From Parus major (Eukaryota; Chordata; Aves; Passeriformes; Paridae): 64,000 nucleotides of DNA. The notes beneath the pieces are model-generated. The model ran no database searches, was not told the DNA's origin, and was given only the letters and a program-made list of their open reading frames with translations. Shown here piece after piece: positions 38,681 through 51,130 of the stretch. The position numbers and the translations under genes are program-made. Location: positions 5,717,890 through 5,781,889 of the forward strand of contig NC_031779.1 in assembly GCF_001522545.3 (NCBI RefSeq), read 5' to 3'. Each line of letters begins with the position of its first letter. Positions within the stretch are counted from its first letter, which is position 1.

Positions 38681-39639
38681 GCTCATCTGAAAATCAGGTC
38701 CAGAGGTTTTCAGTCAGACCCCTAAAACAGAAAGTATGTAGTTCAGAAATTGAGAAAGGATTGGGTTAAGTAATTGCACCATAGGTGACATATTCTCCCT
38801 CAAAACTGGTAGAGTAGCTATTCTAGAAACTGCAGACTTAGGTTCCTTATTCTGTATGTCTGTTTATTTCTACCAGGTTTTACAGTGAATGAGACAGAGA
38901 TTGTGTAAATAACCCTTTGAGCTGAACAGTCCCCATAGAGTCTGTTCTGCATGCTGAACAAGTCAGAGATCCCATGGGGTAAATGGTATGTGATCATGGA
39001 ATTGAGAGTGGACCTCACAGGCAGAAAGAGCCAAGTGATAACAGTAGTTGCACGGACAGTCACCTCTGACTTGAGATTAAACATTCTTGAAAGGCCCAGC
39101 ATCCTGTGACTTACTTTATAGCATTTAAACAAACCAAAAAAAGCCTTCAAAAGCAGAATGCCACCATGTGATCCATCAGTATTCACAGAACTCCTTGGAT
39201 CATTGCTGCTGAGCCACTGGCAGAGGGTTTTGCCCTCTGTGAGTACCACAGGGCAGTGAAAATGCTTTGCTGTGGTGTGCTTAGGTCTTCCTCATCGCAG
39301 GTGTTTGTGCCCTTTCTCCATGGGCAGCCTCTCTCTGCTCCTTCCCTCTGCCTGGAGCTGGCTCACTGTTTTTTCTCCTCAGTCACACTTCTCACTTTCA
39401 TAGTACCTTCTCTCATATTTTCAATCCTTTCTCCCCATCTCTTCTGCCTCCTTTTCTCCTTTTTCTGCTTAGTTCCCTGCTTCTTTCCAGTTTCATCCAG
39501 CTTCACTTTCTTCTTCTCAGTACCTTCCTTCAGCTGGCTTGCTTATCCAGCCTCATCTGTTGAATGCCAGTCCCAAGATTTATCTGTTTTTCTGAAGTAT
39601 TCCATGCATTTTAAGTACAGGTTCAAGTGCTCATTAAAA

Positions 39640-39755
39640 GCAGAAGACAGATGTCTTAATTTTCAGTCCTTGCCCTATTACAGACCTCAAGAGCATTTTC
39701 CAATAACTGCTGGAAAGTTTCTCAGCCTCTTTGAGCCTCAGGTATGGAACTTGTA
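39640..39755 (+). repeat. MIR-like SINE relic
   Basis: The 3' half 'tttctcagcctctttgagcc' followed by tcagg and, after a short gap, 'cttgtaaa' matches the MIR segment 'cacttaacctctctgagcctcag ... ctgtaaa'. The upstream part is more degraded. Confidence 0.42.
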
Positions 39756-41967
39756 AACAAATTGCTCCTCTAGGTTAGATGCAGAACTTTAACAAGTTTC
39801 CATTGAAGGTGTACAAAGTACATTATCAGCATTATTTTCAAAATTCTTGTGGCCTGACTATACTTGAGTGCATTTCCATAGTAAAAGCAGAGGGTGCATT
39901 CTTGACAAAAAACTCACTTTCCTGGCTGACATAATTTCACTCATTAAAATAGCATAGGCAATTACATTTGGGAAAAAAAAATCAGAATATTGGCAGCATG
40001 GGAAAAAAATAAAACACTTTTCCCTTTTGTTTTTCTTTGGGCTCATTCTGGGATGCATTGCCTCAGTCAAAAAAAAGAAAGAGACTAAAACAGATAACAG
40101 GAGTGGAAAGTTTTAGTCTGAGAGGTTAAAGTTGGACAAACTCATCAGTAAATGGACAGTGCTACCAGCTGCAGCTATATTAAACCTTTCTAAAATAAGA
40201 CCCATATATCTGCCAGTTAGTCTGAGGTGCCTTTTTTCTTTTTTCTTTGAAGTATATGACCTAGGAGGAAAGAATATACCACAGGAACAGTTTAAGTGTG
40301 TGTTGTATCAGAAACTCATTTTTGATTCGAACAAGATCTCTAAAATCTGAATAATGCTGCAATTTCTGTTACACTGGGTTCCTGCAAGCTCTAAGTTGTT
40401 TTAAGTTGCATTTACATTGCTCTAAAGATGTTCACTTTCTGTGGAAAACAAATTGTTCCACATTGTAGATTTTTTTTTAAACAAAAACCAACAAAATAAA
40501 TTGTCCCAACAGACTTACTTCAAATTCCCCCTGGTTGTAGTAACAGCTGTGCATTTGCCTGTGTGTTTCTCTCATGTAACACCATGTTGACATTTCTGTT
40601 GTCTGCTTGTTACTTAGACTAGAGCTTGTTCTTTAAAAATATTGGGATTACTGCTGCAATATAAATGTTTAATTAAAAAGTAGATTATCTTGGTATCAGA
40701 AACTTCCTTTAACTTTTAGTCCTCCTGCCGGGACCGTTCAGGTGGTGCCTCCTCCCACACAAGGACCATTCATTTCAATGGAATGTGTGCCATTGAGTTC
40801 CCATTGAGCTTGATTGGCTTTTCATAGAGAAAACTGCTGGAGGATTACTCCTGCCCACTGCTGGAATGAGAGTCACCAAAAAGGTGCTTCCCAGAAAGAA
40901 CAGGCAGCTCCAAGAAGAACAATACTTTTAAAAAATGTAATAAAATACCGCTGGAAGCCCTAGAGTGGATGTTTTATCACAGTGGCATAATTTTCTATAA
41001 ACTATGAGGACTAGATACATGAACTTTGCTTTAAGTCTGTAGACTTTACTGAAGATGGATCAAGCATGAGTTTGTCTCAGAGTCTTTCACAGCTGATCCT
41101 GGTGGTGCCTTTCAGAGAGGGTTTTGGAGTGGCTGATATTTCTAGTTTAAAAAAAGGCTACTGCTGGTATATTAAAGCAGCTATTCTTAGTACATGAACC
41201 TCCCATTTTCTGAGAAGGACTAATAAAACATGTTCCATTTTTGCAGGTGTATTTGAATAATGTAGACAGATGAGACAGTGCAAGATGATGAAGCTGAAAA
41301 CTTCCATATGAAGGCATTCTTTATTCTTTGAACCAGATTGTGTGAAATGAAAATAGCTTTAAATGAGGCAATAGCAGGCAGTTTAGGCACCTTGAGCACT
41401 ATGTAGTGTTTCTATAAACAGATCTTTGATTGGAGGGATTCTTGTATCTGCAGGACTTTTTTATTCAGCACATTTATGTAGAAAAGTGATAGCACTGCTG
41501 GGACTGGGAACAGCAGCTGTACAAAGCAGTTATGATTTCTGCTGCATATGGCAAGCTTTTGATGCTTGCTCGGGAGCATGGAAAGAATACTCTGTGTGAA
41601 CTGCAATCTCAGTACTGAAATAGCTCTTCGCTCAGGGGCCTGGGTACTAAAAAAAAATTGGGGTGGTAAAGTAGTAACTACATTTAAAAATGTAAAAATA
41701 ATGTAAAAAAATGTTAAAATGTTAAAAAAAAAAATCAACCATTTTTAAAAAACCAGTCTTACGGTCTTTGGCTGGATCAAAAAAGACTAGCAACAGTCTT
41801 CAGTTCACAGGTGTGAACTGACAGAGGCCTGACTTTCAGGACATACTTGAATATCACTTTACACCAGATAGTACCCTGTTCCAACATGGTCTGTTTTCAG
41901 TATTTGCCTTCTATTTTCTAATTACTTAACTTCCATCCTATAGAAACCAATTATTGTTTCTCCGAAT

Positions 41968-42000
41968 TTTTTGGTTGGTTGGTTGCTTGGTTTCTTTTTT
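41968..42000. repeat. T/G-rich low-complexity tract
   Basis: Irregular GGTT/TTTT words (ttggttggttggttgc) form a short low-complexity tract of the T/G type seen several times in this window. Confidence 0.6.
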
Positions 42001-43258
42001 GGAACAGTATTTGTAAAATTTTAGCATTAAACAGAACTAGAGTATTTTCTTGACACATTTTTGGTACTGCTGATGAACTGTACTGTTAATTTTCCTATTA
42101 TAGCTCCTTGATTAGCCCCTCCTAAGGTAGTGGTTCCAAACGTTTCCAGTCATGCACATTAGATCATTGGAGATGCTTTGTGTGGGATGGATGAGTGACT
42201 AACATTTTATTTAAAACCAAAGCTGGACTTGAATCTTTTACAAGTTGCTGTAAATCTGAAAAAAAAATAAGTTATTTCACTTTAATCAGATGGATCTGTC
42301 AGTGAGAATTTAAAAAGAAAAAAGCCACAAACCTGTGAAGTTAAGCAGAAATACTTCTTTTTCCATCTGTTTGGTTGAGCTTTCTTCCCCATTATTAGAC
42401 AGACTGCATTCTCAGATGTAAAGTGCTACAGAATGGAAAAAACGTGAAGCAGTAATAGATGCACTTGCCACGTTATGCATTAATGTCTTATGTGTCTGAT
42501 GGATTGCAGTTAATAAGGATCAGGCTTGGGTAACACTTCAAAGTCTTTTCTAGTTAAATTCAGAGGACCTTCTTGTTACAAATCTGAAATGGTTACTGGA
42601 AGGAAGGGTTCTCAAGCTGCAGGCTGAGAGGGCAGCAGGTAGCTCGGGAAGGCAGGCACCCTGCAGCTCTGCCAGGGCCCATCTTCCTTGGTCCAAATAC
42701 AAACTCACTGCTGCCTGCATTGGATTGGGGTAAGAATAGAATGATTTTGTATTGTGCACACATCTTAAGGTCTTTGCCATCTGTGACAGGCAGCCCTTCA
42801 AAGGAGTGAGGAGGAAGAGAAAGGCTGCAACCCCCTATTGCTGCCACAGGCTCTGCATGGCCTGGAACCTGTGGTTAGGAGAGCACATTAGAATTTACAA
42901 TGACTGTCATTACTCTGCTTGTCTCCACTGCAGCAGACACAGAGGTGTAAATTCATGGCTTGAGGCAGTACAGAGTCTGCCAGTACAGGTGCTCCATCCT
43001 CATAAACTTGTGCAGATACCACTGCATTCCCAGATGGAAATTCTCATTGCATGTCAGGCCAGACATTTACAGTGCACTGTCTGTGGCTGTGCACTGTAAC
43101 CAGAGCTGGCTAGCACTGTTTTTACTGCAGAGCTGTTCTTCACATGCATTTTAAAGTTTCTTGCACATTTTGGTTTTTCAGGAGCATCAGTTCTACTTGA
43201 ATTGTGTCTGGTATTTTGTGCCACAGATATCTAGACATATTTAATATGCCATATACAT

Positions 43259-43280
43259 GTATATATATATATATATATAT
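43259..43280. repeat. (TA)n microsatellite
   Basis: About eleven TA units are uninterrupted, with imperfect ATACATGT flanks. The tract is AT-only and probably unstable in length. Confidence 0.95.
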
Positions 43281-46200
43281 TTATAGTTGGCAGACACTCT
43301 TTCAGTGTGTGTTCAGCTGGACAAAACTGGGTTGCCTTGATCTGAGGTAGTACCTATGGGGCAAGTAGGGTCCTTGCCTATGCTAAAACAAACACCTTAG
43401 CTGGAAATTTAACATTTGAAGGACCCTGTATTCCACTTTCTTACTTGGACTTGGAACTTCAGTAGGTTTCAGGAGAAACAAGACAAGTTCAGAGCAGAAG
43501 TTCAGAGTTGACTACAGCTGTGGTGGCATGTTGTGTAAAGAACTGGAATTTATAGATTATGCATATTGAAGGACACAATACATTTAGGAGTAAGCTCTGA
43601 GAAGGAAAGAACAATTTTCAGATCAGTGTTTCAGAAACAAGTATTTAAATTATTTTTCTTTGGAGATGTGTTTATCCTTTGGGATGTCAAAGGATTAATA
43701 TGATTATATAGAACCACTTACCAAAGTGGTAAATTGGTAAATTCCATTTACCAAAAATGAAAACAAGAATACAACTACATTATTTGAACTTAATTGAATG
43801 TATAATATTGCACACAGAGAAAATACTAATTATGAATTATGTCTGAGTCTAGAGAATCAAGAGGGGATATGGGGCCTTGGAAAAAGCATTTGCCAGTTAC
43901 TGTAGGTCATAAGAATGAAACATTGCCAGGAATCTTAGTCAATGTTTTAATTGCCCATAGAGGTGGTTTCAGGACCAAATCGGCCCCTTTACACATTTCC
44001 AGAAGTGTGTTATCTCAGCACAGCTTTGACACAGCTTTGCTAGTGGCAGATGTGAGCCCATATCTGCTGGCAGACTGATAATTTTCTGGTGTTTTGCCAG
44101 CATTTCTTTAATTAAACCAAGTGTCAAGGATTTGTTAGAAAATGTGCTTTTCAAATGTGAACCAAAAGCTAAAAAGCTAGCAGGGTGGTTTCTTTGTTTT
44201 ACAGTCTTAACTGTACTAGCAGCTCATTTTAAGAAAACTCTCATGGTACATGACAAAGAAAATACTGTGTGTTGCTTCCCCTCAGACTCCTTTCATACCT
44301 GCATATTTCAGAAGAAACTGAGGCATAAATAAAGCTACTGTTTGCCAAGTACAAAGTTTCTATCCACAGCAGGCACAGTGCATTTCAAGAAGTTTGGCCT
44401 GAGGTTGCACAAGACAAAGACATACTTCTAAAATTGGGTCTGAAGTGCTGCCTCCCTCCCTCATCACCACCATGCTGTGCTGCTGCTGGTAATTTGCTCA
44501 CATTCTCAAAGCAAAGGTAGAAAAGTTGGCCAAGGTGTGAAACATGAAAATGCAGCAGGGGTAGCTCTGAAATGCCTTATCTTGTGTGAAAATATCAATA
44601 TTCAGCACATTGGAGGCACTTTGCTGAATGCAGCCCCACATGCTAAATTTACATCATTGCATTGTCCAAAAAGCATATTTTAAGTAGGAGATACATAATC
44701 TAAAAAACATACAAAATTACAATTCTGGGTGCTGTATCTAATCTTACAGTGCACAACTGAAAGAACAATAATTTAAAAACCCTCTCCCAGCAGCGATGAT
44801 ATATTTCTAGATAATTTATATCTGCCTCTACACAAAAGAATCTGAGATTTATCTCAGTAGGTGCAAAGTATATTTTTTTTGCTGCTTTGGCCTCCCTAGA
44901 TCTGGTTTAAAAAGGAGATTTTATTTCTTTTTTTACAAACATCCAAAGAAGCCATCCTGTCTTCTGTATCAAAACCCCAATGAATAACTTCAGATAACTC
45001 CCTCAATAATCACAAGACAAAGTTTCGTCTTTTGAGGAAAAAAAATGAAATTCCAGATCTGTCATTAGAAAAACCCTGAATCAAAGTCAAAATTCCATTT
45101 ACCAAAAAACTATTTTCAAGTCTCTAGCAGGCAGCACGATTTTAGGGAAAATGAACTGAAGGGAAACTGAGGGAGAATCACACAGTAAGTTAAATATTTT
45201 ACCAAAGTTCATTCCAAAAGTCTCTGGGAAATTTTGGAAAGAGATCTGGGCTGTTTAAATCCCAGTCCTGTGGTTGAGCCAGAGGAACATTGTTCACCTG
45301 CAGCTGTGCCAGGGTGCTGCTTGGCTGGGCCAGGGTGGGCAGGGGTCAGTGCTGGGTGCTGTCCTCGGGCACCTCCTGCTCTGTGCTGAGCTGGGAACCC
45401 ACAGCTGCTGGACACTGGAAATAGGAGCTGTCTTTGGGCTTGCCACCTTCTCATCACAGATGCTTGTTGCTGTATTTTAGGAGTTTTAGTCAAGCTCTAT
45501 ATGACAGAAATAGTAATTAAATTGAAGTGTAAAAATAGCTTGTACTCTCCGGGAATAAATAAAATATGAGGATCTACAGGAATGCCTATACTGAAGCTTC
45601 ACTTATGATTGAACACGGTCATACTTTTTCATTTTAGTGGTTTTCTGCCTACAAAAGTGCTAAAAAGCCAGAGCAGCCAAGAGAAAGTCCCTGGCACTCG
45701 TAGGTTTTCTGAGAAAGGCTCAAGGATTTCATTTTGAGGGAGGCTGAGCTGTAGGCAGCATAAACCTGTCATTGCACTCAGCTGTGCATTAACAATTTAG
45801 GTGGGGTTAGTAAGTGGTGCATAGATGTTAACTAGTGTATATGTAGAGTACAATATAACTCTTAAGCCTTGGTGATTCATGGACTGTAGTAATTTTGCCT
45901 ACTTGTACTTCATTGCTAAGGAATATTTTAGAAGACATTAAAAATAGAAATTAACATAATCCGTATAAAGAACACAGCAAAGTGTTTTTGTGGACCAGGT
46001 TGCTCAAATTTTTCCTCAAAATTTTATATTGCAAGTAAACCTTGATGAATGAAATGAAGGAAGGGCAACTGAGTTGGGGTTTCTAAAGTAGCAGGGATTT
46101 CTGAGTTAGCCTGTTCTTCTGATTTTTTGCTTGATCTACACAGAGTTTGTCTGTCCTTTGTCCTGCTTTAAAGCACTGACATCTCTATCTTGTGGGCAAC

Positions 46201-46805
46201 TGTAAAGAAGTTTAAAAACAGAAATTGTAGCTGTATGAAAAGGATCTTAGAAGGGGTGGGTGTCACTATTTGTTGGCAGCAGCAATGAATATTTTGATAT
46301 TTTTACTCATACATTGCCTGCAGTTGGTATGAGCAGGGTGTACAGGAAATGGTTTATGAGCCAGAAATACTGGTACACGAGAGCATGAGCTCAAGGGTCA
46401 GAAAAGGAAAAACAAGAAACAACTAAACTTCACAATAGGCTGGTAGAAAATGTGTGCCAAAAAAAAGGGAAAAGCATTCCAGAAAGAAACCCTTCAGGCT
46501 GACTTGGCTGGTGCAAACTGATGTTTGTTCTGCTGTAATTTAGTGTAGTGACCTTAATTTATGCCAGCTCAGGTTCTGTCTCTTCACCTTTAGGATATGT
46601 GCAGTAATTGGTTTCTGTGAATAATACATTTCTTTGCCTTGGCTGGTGGTTGTGGTGAATAAATGGTCTGCGTTGCTGTGCCACACACAGAAGGAGCTGT
46701 GCTTCAATTGTGGGAATATAGCTTTGCTTTCTGCATTTGGCACTAGAAAGGCTTTTGGTCCCACCCTTCCAATGTGGTGGTTCATGGTCCTGTTTTCAGG
46801 GAAGG

Positions 46806-46880
46806 CTTTATTTGTTTGTTTGGGGCTTTTTTGTTGTTTTGGTTTTTTGACTTTTTTTTGGTGTTTTTTTGGTTTTTTAT
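46806..46880. repeat. T/G-rich low-complexity tract
   Basis: About 75 bases consist almost entirely of T and G in irregular TTTGG/TTGTT words. Open frames here give Phe/Gly/Trp-rich nonsense peptides. Confidence 0.75.
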
Positions 46881-48365
46881 GAGAGGGTTTGTTGGGGAAA
46901 GCAGTATTTGCATGTACTTGGAGATCTCAGAAGGGTGGGTGAAGAAGCACAGATGGCTGCTTGGCCAGAAACAGTGTTTATTCTAGAAGATTTGTTACCA
47001 TGATTTTAATAGAAGATAAAGTAGTCCATGAACCTTCCCCCGGGCATGTCTTTGGTACAGTTTATAGCCCACTTGAAAACTCTTGACTTTGACATCTCTT
47101 TGATCCAGTTACAAGCATCTTCTTACAGAGATGGTGGATACAGAGCAAGAACTCCCCTGGGACCTCTGCTGTGCCTGGCTTCCCCAGCAGACAACCAATC
47201 TTTCCTACTATACAGACATAAGAGAACTGCCTTGCAGTTGAAACAAGAGTTGCTCTTGGTGATTCTCTTCTGCTCCCTTTGAAAACACACTTATTTAGCC
47301 ATGCTGTTTTCATATAATGTCATCTCCAGCTTTCACTTGAAATCTGTCATATAGGAAAAATATTCTGCTGTTCTAGTCAAATACTTCATGTGATTTCTAC
47401 TGTTTTTGAATAGTAGTTTTAGTAGTAATATTTATTATCTAGAGGCTATGCAAAAACATGCATCAGTGCCCAAAGCTTGCCTATTTTCTCCAGGCACAGA
47501 AATTATTCTAATTAACCCCCTGCATTTGGTAGAAGTCTTTCTCCCCTTTGTATGTGCCCACACACAGAGTAATCTTCTGCTGTAACTGCAGTAATGTGAG
47601 GATTCAAGCAGAACAAAGTCATTAAGTATTTAATTTGTATTTGCTTTTGGAATCTACTTCACATGCAAGCAAGGCCGTTCTGCCAAAGGTGTGCATTGCA
47701 GGTGACCTAAGGAAGGATGCTGCTTCCACCTGTAAAACCTGCCCTGCCTCAATACCTGTGTGTGCACACGTTTGTATAAAAGCAGCTCTTCAGCTGCAGA
47801 ACTCCAATACCAACTCCTTAGTTGCAAGAGGTCAGGATCTGAAGTCATGAGTTAAAATGCAAAGTCACTCAGAGGTTGTAATAGCAGCATGTAGAAATAC
47901 AAAAGGAAAAGTGGAAATATGGTATGGAAGCATAGGATGAGAATAAGAAGTTGCTGTGGTCAACTTTTAATAAGTTATGGAAGCATGTACATTGAGTGTT
48001 TCAACTCTGTTGAATCTGAGCCCAAAAAGTTAATGATGAAAAATGTGAAGCTGTTGTGAAAAGGAAGTAATTCTAATCTAATATTGAAATTTTTTTTAAA
48101 GTGTTGTGCTGAGGAAAATGACAGCTCAATAAAAGCTTCACTTTTTTTTTTAATAGAACTGTTGTTCCATTAACTTTGCAAATTAATTTTCTTCAACAGG
48201 CACTTTTGATACTGTTACTTAACAGCACAGCTTGTTACCTGTTTTAAAGAGGTCTCCTGATGTTTATGCCATTCATCTGATTAGATTTTTGCAGTGCCTT
48301 CACAAACCTTATAAGGTTTATTAATAGGAAGGCAAAAATAACTTTGCTGTTGATTATAATGCTAC

Positions 48366-48380
48366 TTTTTTTTTTTTTTT
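48366..48380. repeat. Poly-T run before the exon E acceptor
   Basis: Fifteen consecutive T residues end ten bases before the exon E boundary (atctaaacag lies between). The run serves as the polypyrimidine tract of this acceptor and is a mononucleotide repeat likely to vary in length. Confidence 0.9.
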
Positions 48381-48390
48381 ATCTAAACAG

Positions 48391-48493
48391 ATGTGTCCTG
48401 AAAGCAGCAGGAATATTAGAGAGGTACAGTGTGCATCATACAATAACAAGCCATTTATGGGCCGATTTTATGAATGGGAACCTTTTGCAGAAG
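48391..48493 (+). CDS. THSD4: THSD4 exon E: residues 310-343 and one base of codon 344, end of TSP1 repeat 1 and start of cysteine-rich region
   Basis: The acceptor is ctaaacag and the donor is gtaagg at 48494. The 103 bases encode 34 residues: MCPESSRNIREVQCASYNNK, then PFMGRFYEWEPFAE. M310-C311-P completes the Cys-Pro end of TSP1 repeat 1. The REVQC.SYN pattern (319-327) is typical of the cysteine-rich region that follows TSP1 repeat 1 in ADAMTS and ADAMTS-like proteins. The segment is nearly identical to human THSD4 as remembered, the most conserved stretch in the window, with Val to Met at the first position. The last base is the first of a split codon (phase 1). The next exon, expected to begin with a KGNRKCELNC-like sequence, was not found before 64000. 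Confidence 0.96.
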
Positions 48494-50559
48494 GTAAGGG
48501 AAAACAACTTGGTTTTACATTATTATACAGATTGTGTTTTGGAAAGGCAGATATGATTTTTACTTAGTGGGAGCCATCAGGCAGCTTTGATCCACAGCTG
48601 ATATTACCTATTTTTACAGCTGAACATGAGTCAGTGCAGATGAAGGAAGGCACGTGTTATATGTGACACCCACTTAGATCTGAATATGTTTGTTTCTAGT
48701 GTAGCCATGTCTCAGTCCTCGTCTTAGCTGTTGTGGGCACAGTGGAGGCTGGCAGAGCTGCACCTCTTTATCTCCAGTTATGAACATTCAGTGTATGCTG
48801 TGCTCCTAGTTAAAGCTGTGTTTGGCTTTGGGAAGTTGTCCAAAAGGAATTTCAGAACTGTACAACTCTGGCACTCTGTACCATGCATTTAGGCAGAACA
48901 AGGAGCCAGGTGCCCCAGCAAGCACATGTATTAGGTTTGATACATCCCTTTCCAACCCCATTTGAGAAGACCCAGCCAATGCCAAGCCAGCTCAGCCCAC
49001 CTCCCTCTGCTTGCTTCCTACACAGCAGCTTTGACTCACTCTATCTTTTGCCAGGAAAGATGAATCAGGGGATCTAGAACATCATTTCTCTATCCCTCCC
49101 CTGCATAGCACAGCTTGCTCCTGATGTTTATACTGGATCAATAAGGGCAGTTAAACTGTAATTCACAGCACTGTCTTGCTGGTGAGTTAAGTGTGATTAC
49201 TTTTTAAAAAATACTCATATTTTTATTTCTCCCTCGTTCAGATTGGTGCAGCTGCATTTCTGACCCATTCTATCTGCTGCTGCTCCAACATAAACTTTTG
49301 TCTTTATTAAAAAAGTCATATTAGAGGGACTATAAACCCTATGAATTTAGAGTATTTAATGAAAAAACCTAGTTTGTGTGGGAGAACCAATAGCACATGG
49401 TGACTTCAAGAGCAGAATTTGAGAAGAAGGATATGGTTGTAGCAGAGAGAACACATCACAGTGACATAACCATAAAACCTGTAAGGAAGTTTAACTCTAC
49501 AGAAATAATGAATGTTTTACTCATCCTGATAATTGAACTCTTTAATTTGAAATCTTAAGTTCAGTTAACTTTCATTTTTAATAGTGATGAAAAATTCATA
49601 ACCTTTTGATGGCTGGATAAAAGAATCTATTGAAAGGAGAGATATTGGTTGACTGAAAAGGGTAACTCTGTGGGGATCTGGCCACAGGAGTCTCTCTTAG
49701 TGAAGAATGGCTGCATTTGTTGAAAGCAGGGAGACAACTGCAGACATTTTTGTCAGAAATTCTCTGTAAGGTTAAAGGTGGAATAAAGTCCTCTCCAGGA
49801 GAACCTGTGCCTGATATTTTGTCTTCAGGAGGATACCTGGATAGTCTTGTGCATCCAAAATGCATCATCATATGCAGTATGTTCAAGTAAACAACTGCAA
49901 AAAATCCTGGTCAGCTGCAGACCCTCTTGCTTTGACTTCTCTTTGAAAATGTCAACCAGGTATGTGTGATAAACAGAATTTTAAGCAGCAGTCCCAGCCC
50001 TGGGTTTCTGTTCCAGCTGGTAGAGTTACACCTGTGCAGGCACAGGCACTGTGAGCTCTGCTCTCTGCAGGGTCCTGCAGGAACATTGGGCTTTATTTCA
50101 GAATGGTGACCAGTCAGTGCTGCCACCCAAGGGTGTCAAACTTGAAAGAGCTAAAAATGTATTTTTTTGGGGACTTAGCTTTTTTCTTCCTTCTAAGTGA
50201 AGGAAATTACAAGCAGAAAAATACTGCAAAGTTTAAGCAATTTCATTTTCTTAGAGAAAAAAAGAATTTTTTGCAAATCAGAGCTTGGTCCACTGAAAGT
50301 TAGACATGATTTACCCCTAGCAGACATTGAGGCTCTTCCCTCAAAGTAAAGAAAATGTCAAGTTTAAATGGAGATAATTATGTTAATTTTTTTGTTGGTT
50401 TTGTTATTTTACAGCAAATTTTTAATGGGATTTTTCTAAAATGCATACTTGACCAAACATTCCCTCCAAAATGATGTTTTGGTTTGCTTTTTGTTGTAAA
50501 TAAATCAGCTGCAGTTTCAGAGCTCCCCTTTCAGGTGGCTGCACCTGTTTGCAGGGCAG

Positions 50560-51130
50560 GACATTTGTTTCCCAGGAATCCTGGCTGTTCCCAATGTGCC
50601 TGTGTGATTTTACATGTGCAGCTGTAGCTTGTGCTGGGGCTGACTGGATGTTGGCTCTAGAGGCAGGAGTGGGAGCGGGGACGTGGCTCAGGGATCATCA
50701 CGGTGGTGTCTGTACACATGATTTAGTTCCACTTGGTAGAGTCAAGATGTCTTTGGCTGAAGCTGCTGGATGAAGGCAGCGGTGTTTCTAGGATCAGAGC
50801 CCTGCTCAGATGTGGGGAGCTGTGTGCAGAGCTGGCTGCTGGCAGCAGGGCCGGAGGGCTGCGCGGAGCACACGCCTGGGCCCCGTTCCTGCGGGATGCT
50901 CCAGGGCTGCGCCAGCACAGCGCCTTCACCTGCCCCGGGCCCAGCCTCTGGCAGCCAGCAGGGGCTCTGCAAGGCCTGGCAGCCTTCCTTCCATTCCTTC
51001 TGACTGCCAGGCCTGGCTTGCTCCTGTGACCTCTCCTTTCTGTTTGATGCTGAGAGACAGGGGTTGTTAGAGAGCCTGCAGCACCACACTGCTCTTGGGA
51101 GCAGAGCTGGAGCCAGGCTGAGTTTCAGCT
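50560..51130. other. GC-rich, CpG-containing intronic patch
   Basis: About 570 bases are clearly GC-richer than the surroundings. The densest part (50840-50945) holds roughly ten CpG dinucleotides in about 100 bases. Several overlapping open frames on both strands reach 60-147 codons, but none shows a recognisable domain or is bordered by convincing splice signals. It could be a small CpG-rich enhancer, an unrecognised exon of a non-coding RNA, or an old insertion. Confidence 0.4.

Larger units (their letters stand above)
30493..48390 (+). other. THSD4 intron D (about 17.9 kb, phase 0)
   Basis: The donor is gtaagt and the acceptor is atctaaacag, preceded by a 15-base T run. No gene is supported inside. 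Contents are a pyrimidine-rich tract (39290-39560), a MIR-like relic (39640-39755), a (TA)n tract (43259-43280), T/G-rich tracts (41968-42000 and 46806-46880), a small inverted repeat (38654-38680), and a relic-like stretch near 40736-40840. Open frames of 100-166 codons here (for example 37571-38068 on the minus strand and 39256-39756 on the plus strand) show no domain or conserved motif. Confidence 0.8.

Noticed and set aside
39256..39756. 166-codon + strand open frame, apparently membrane-like (Phe/Ser/Leu-rich)
   Set aside because: The hydrophobicity comes from a pyrimidine-rich tract (TTC/TCT/CTC codons). There is no conserved motif, and the end overlaps a MIR-like relic.
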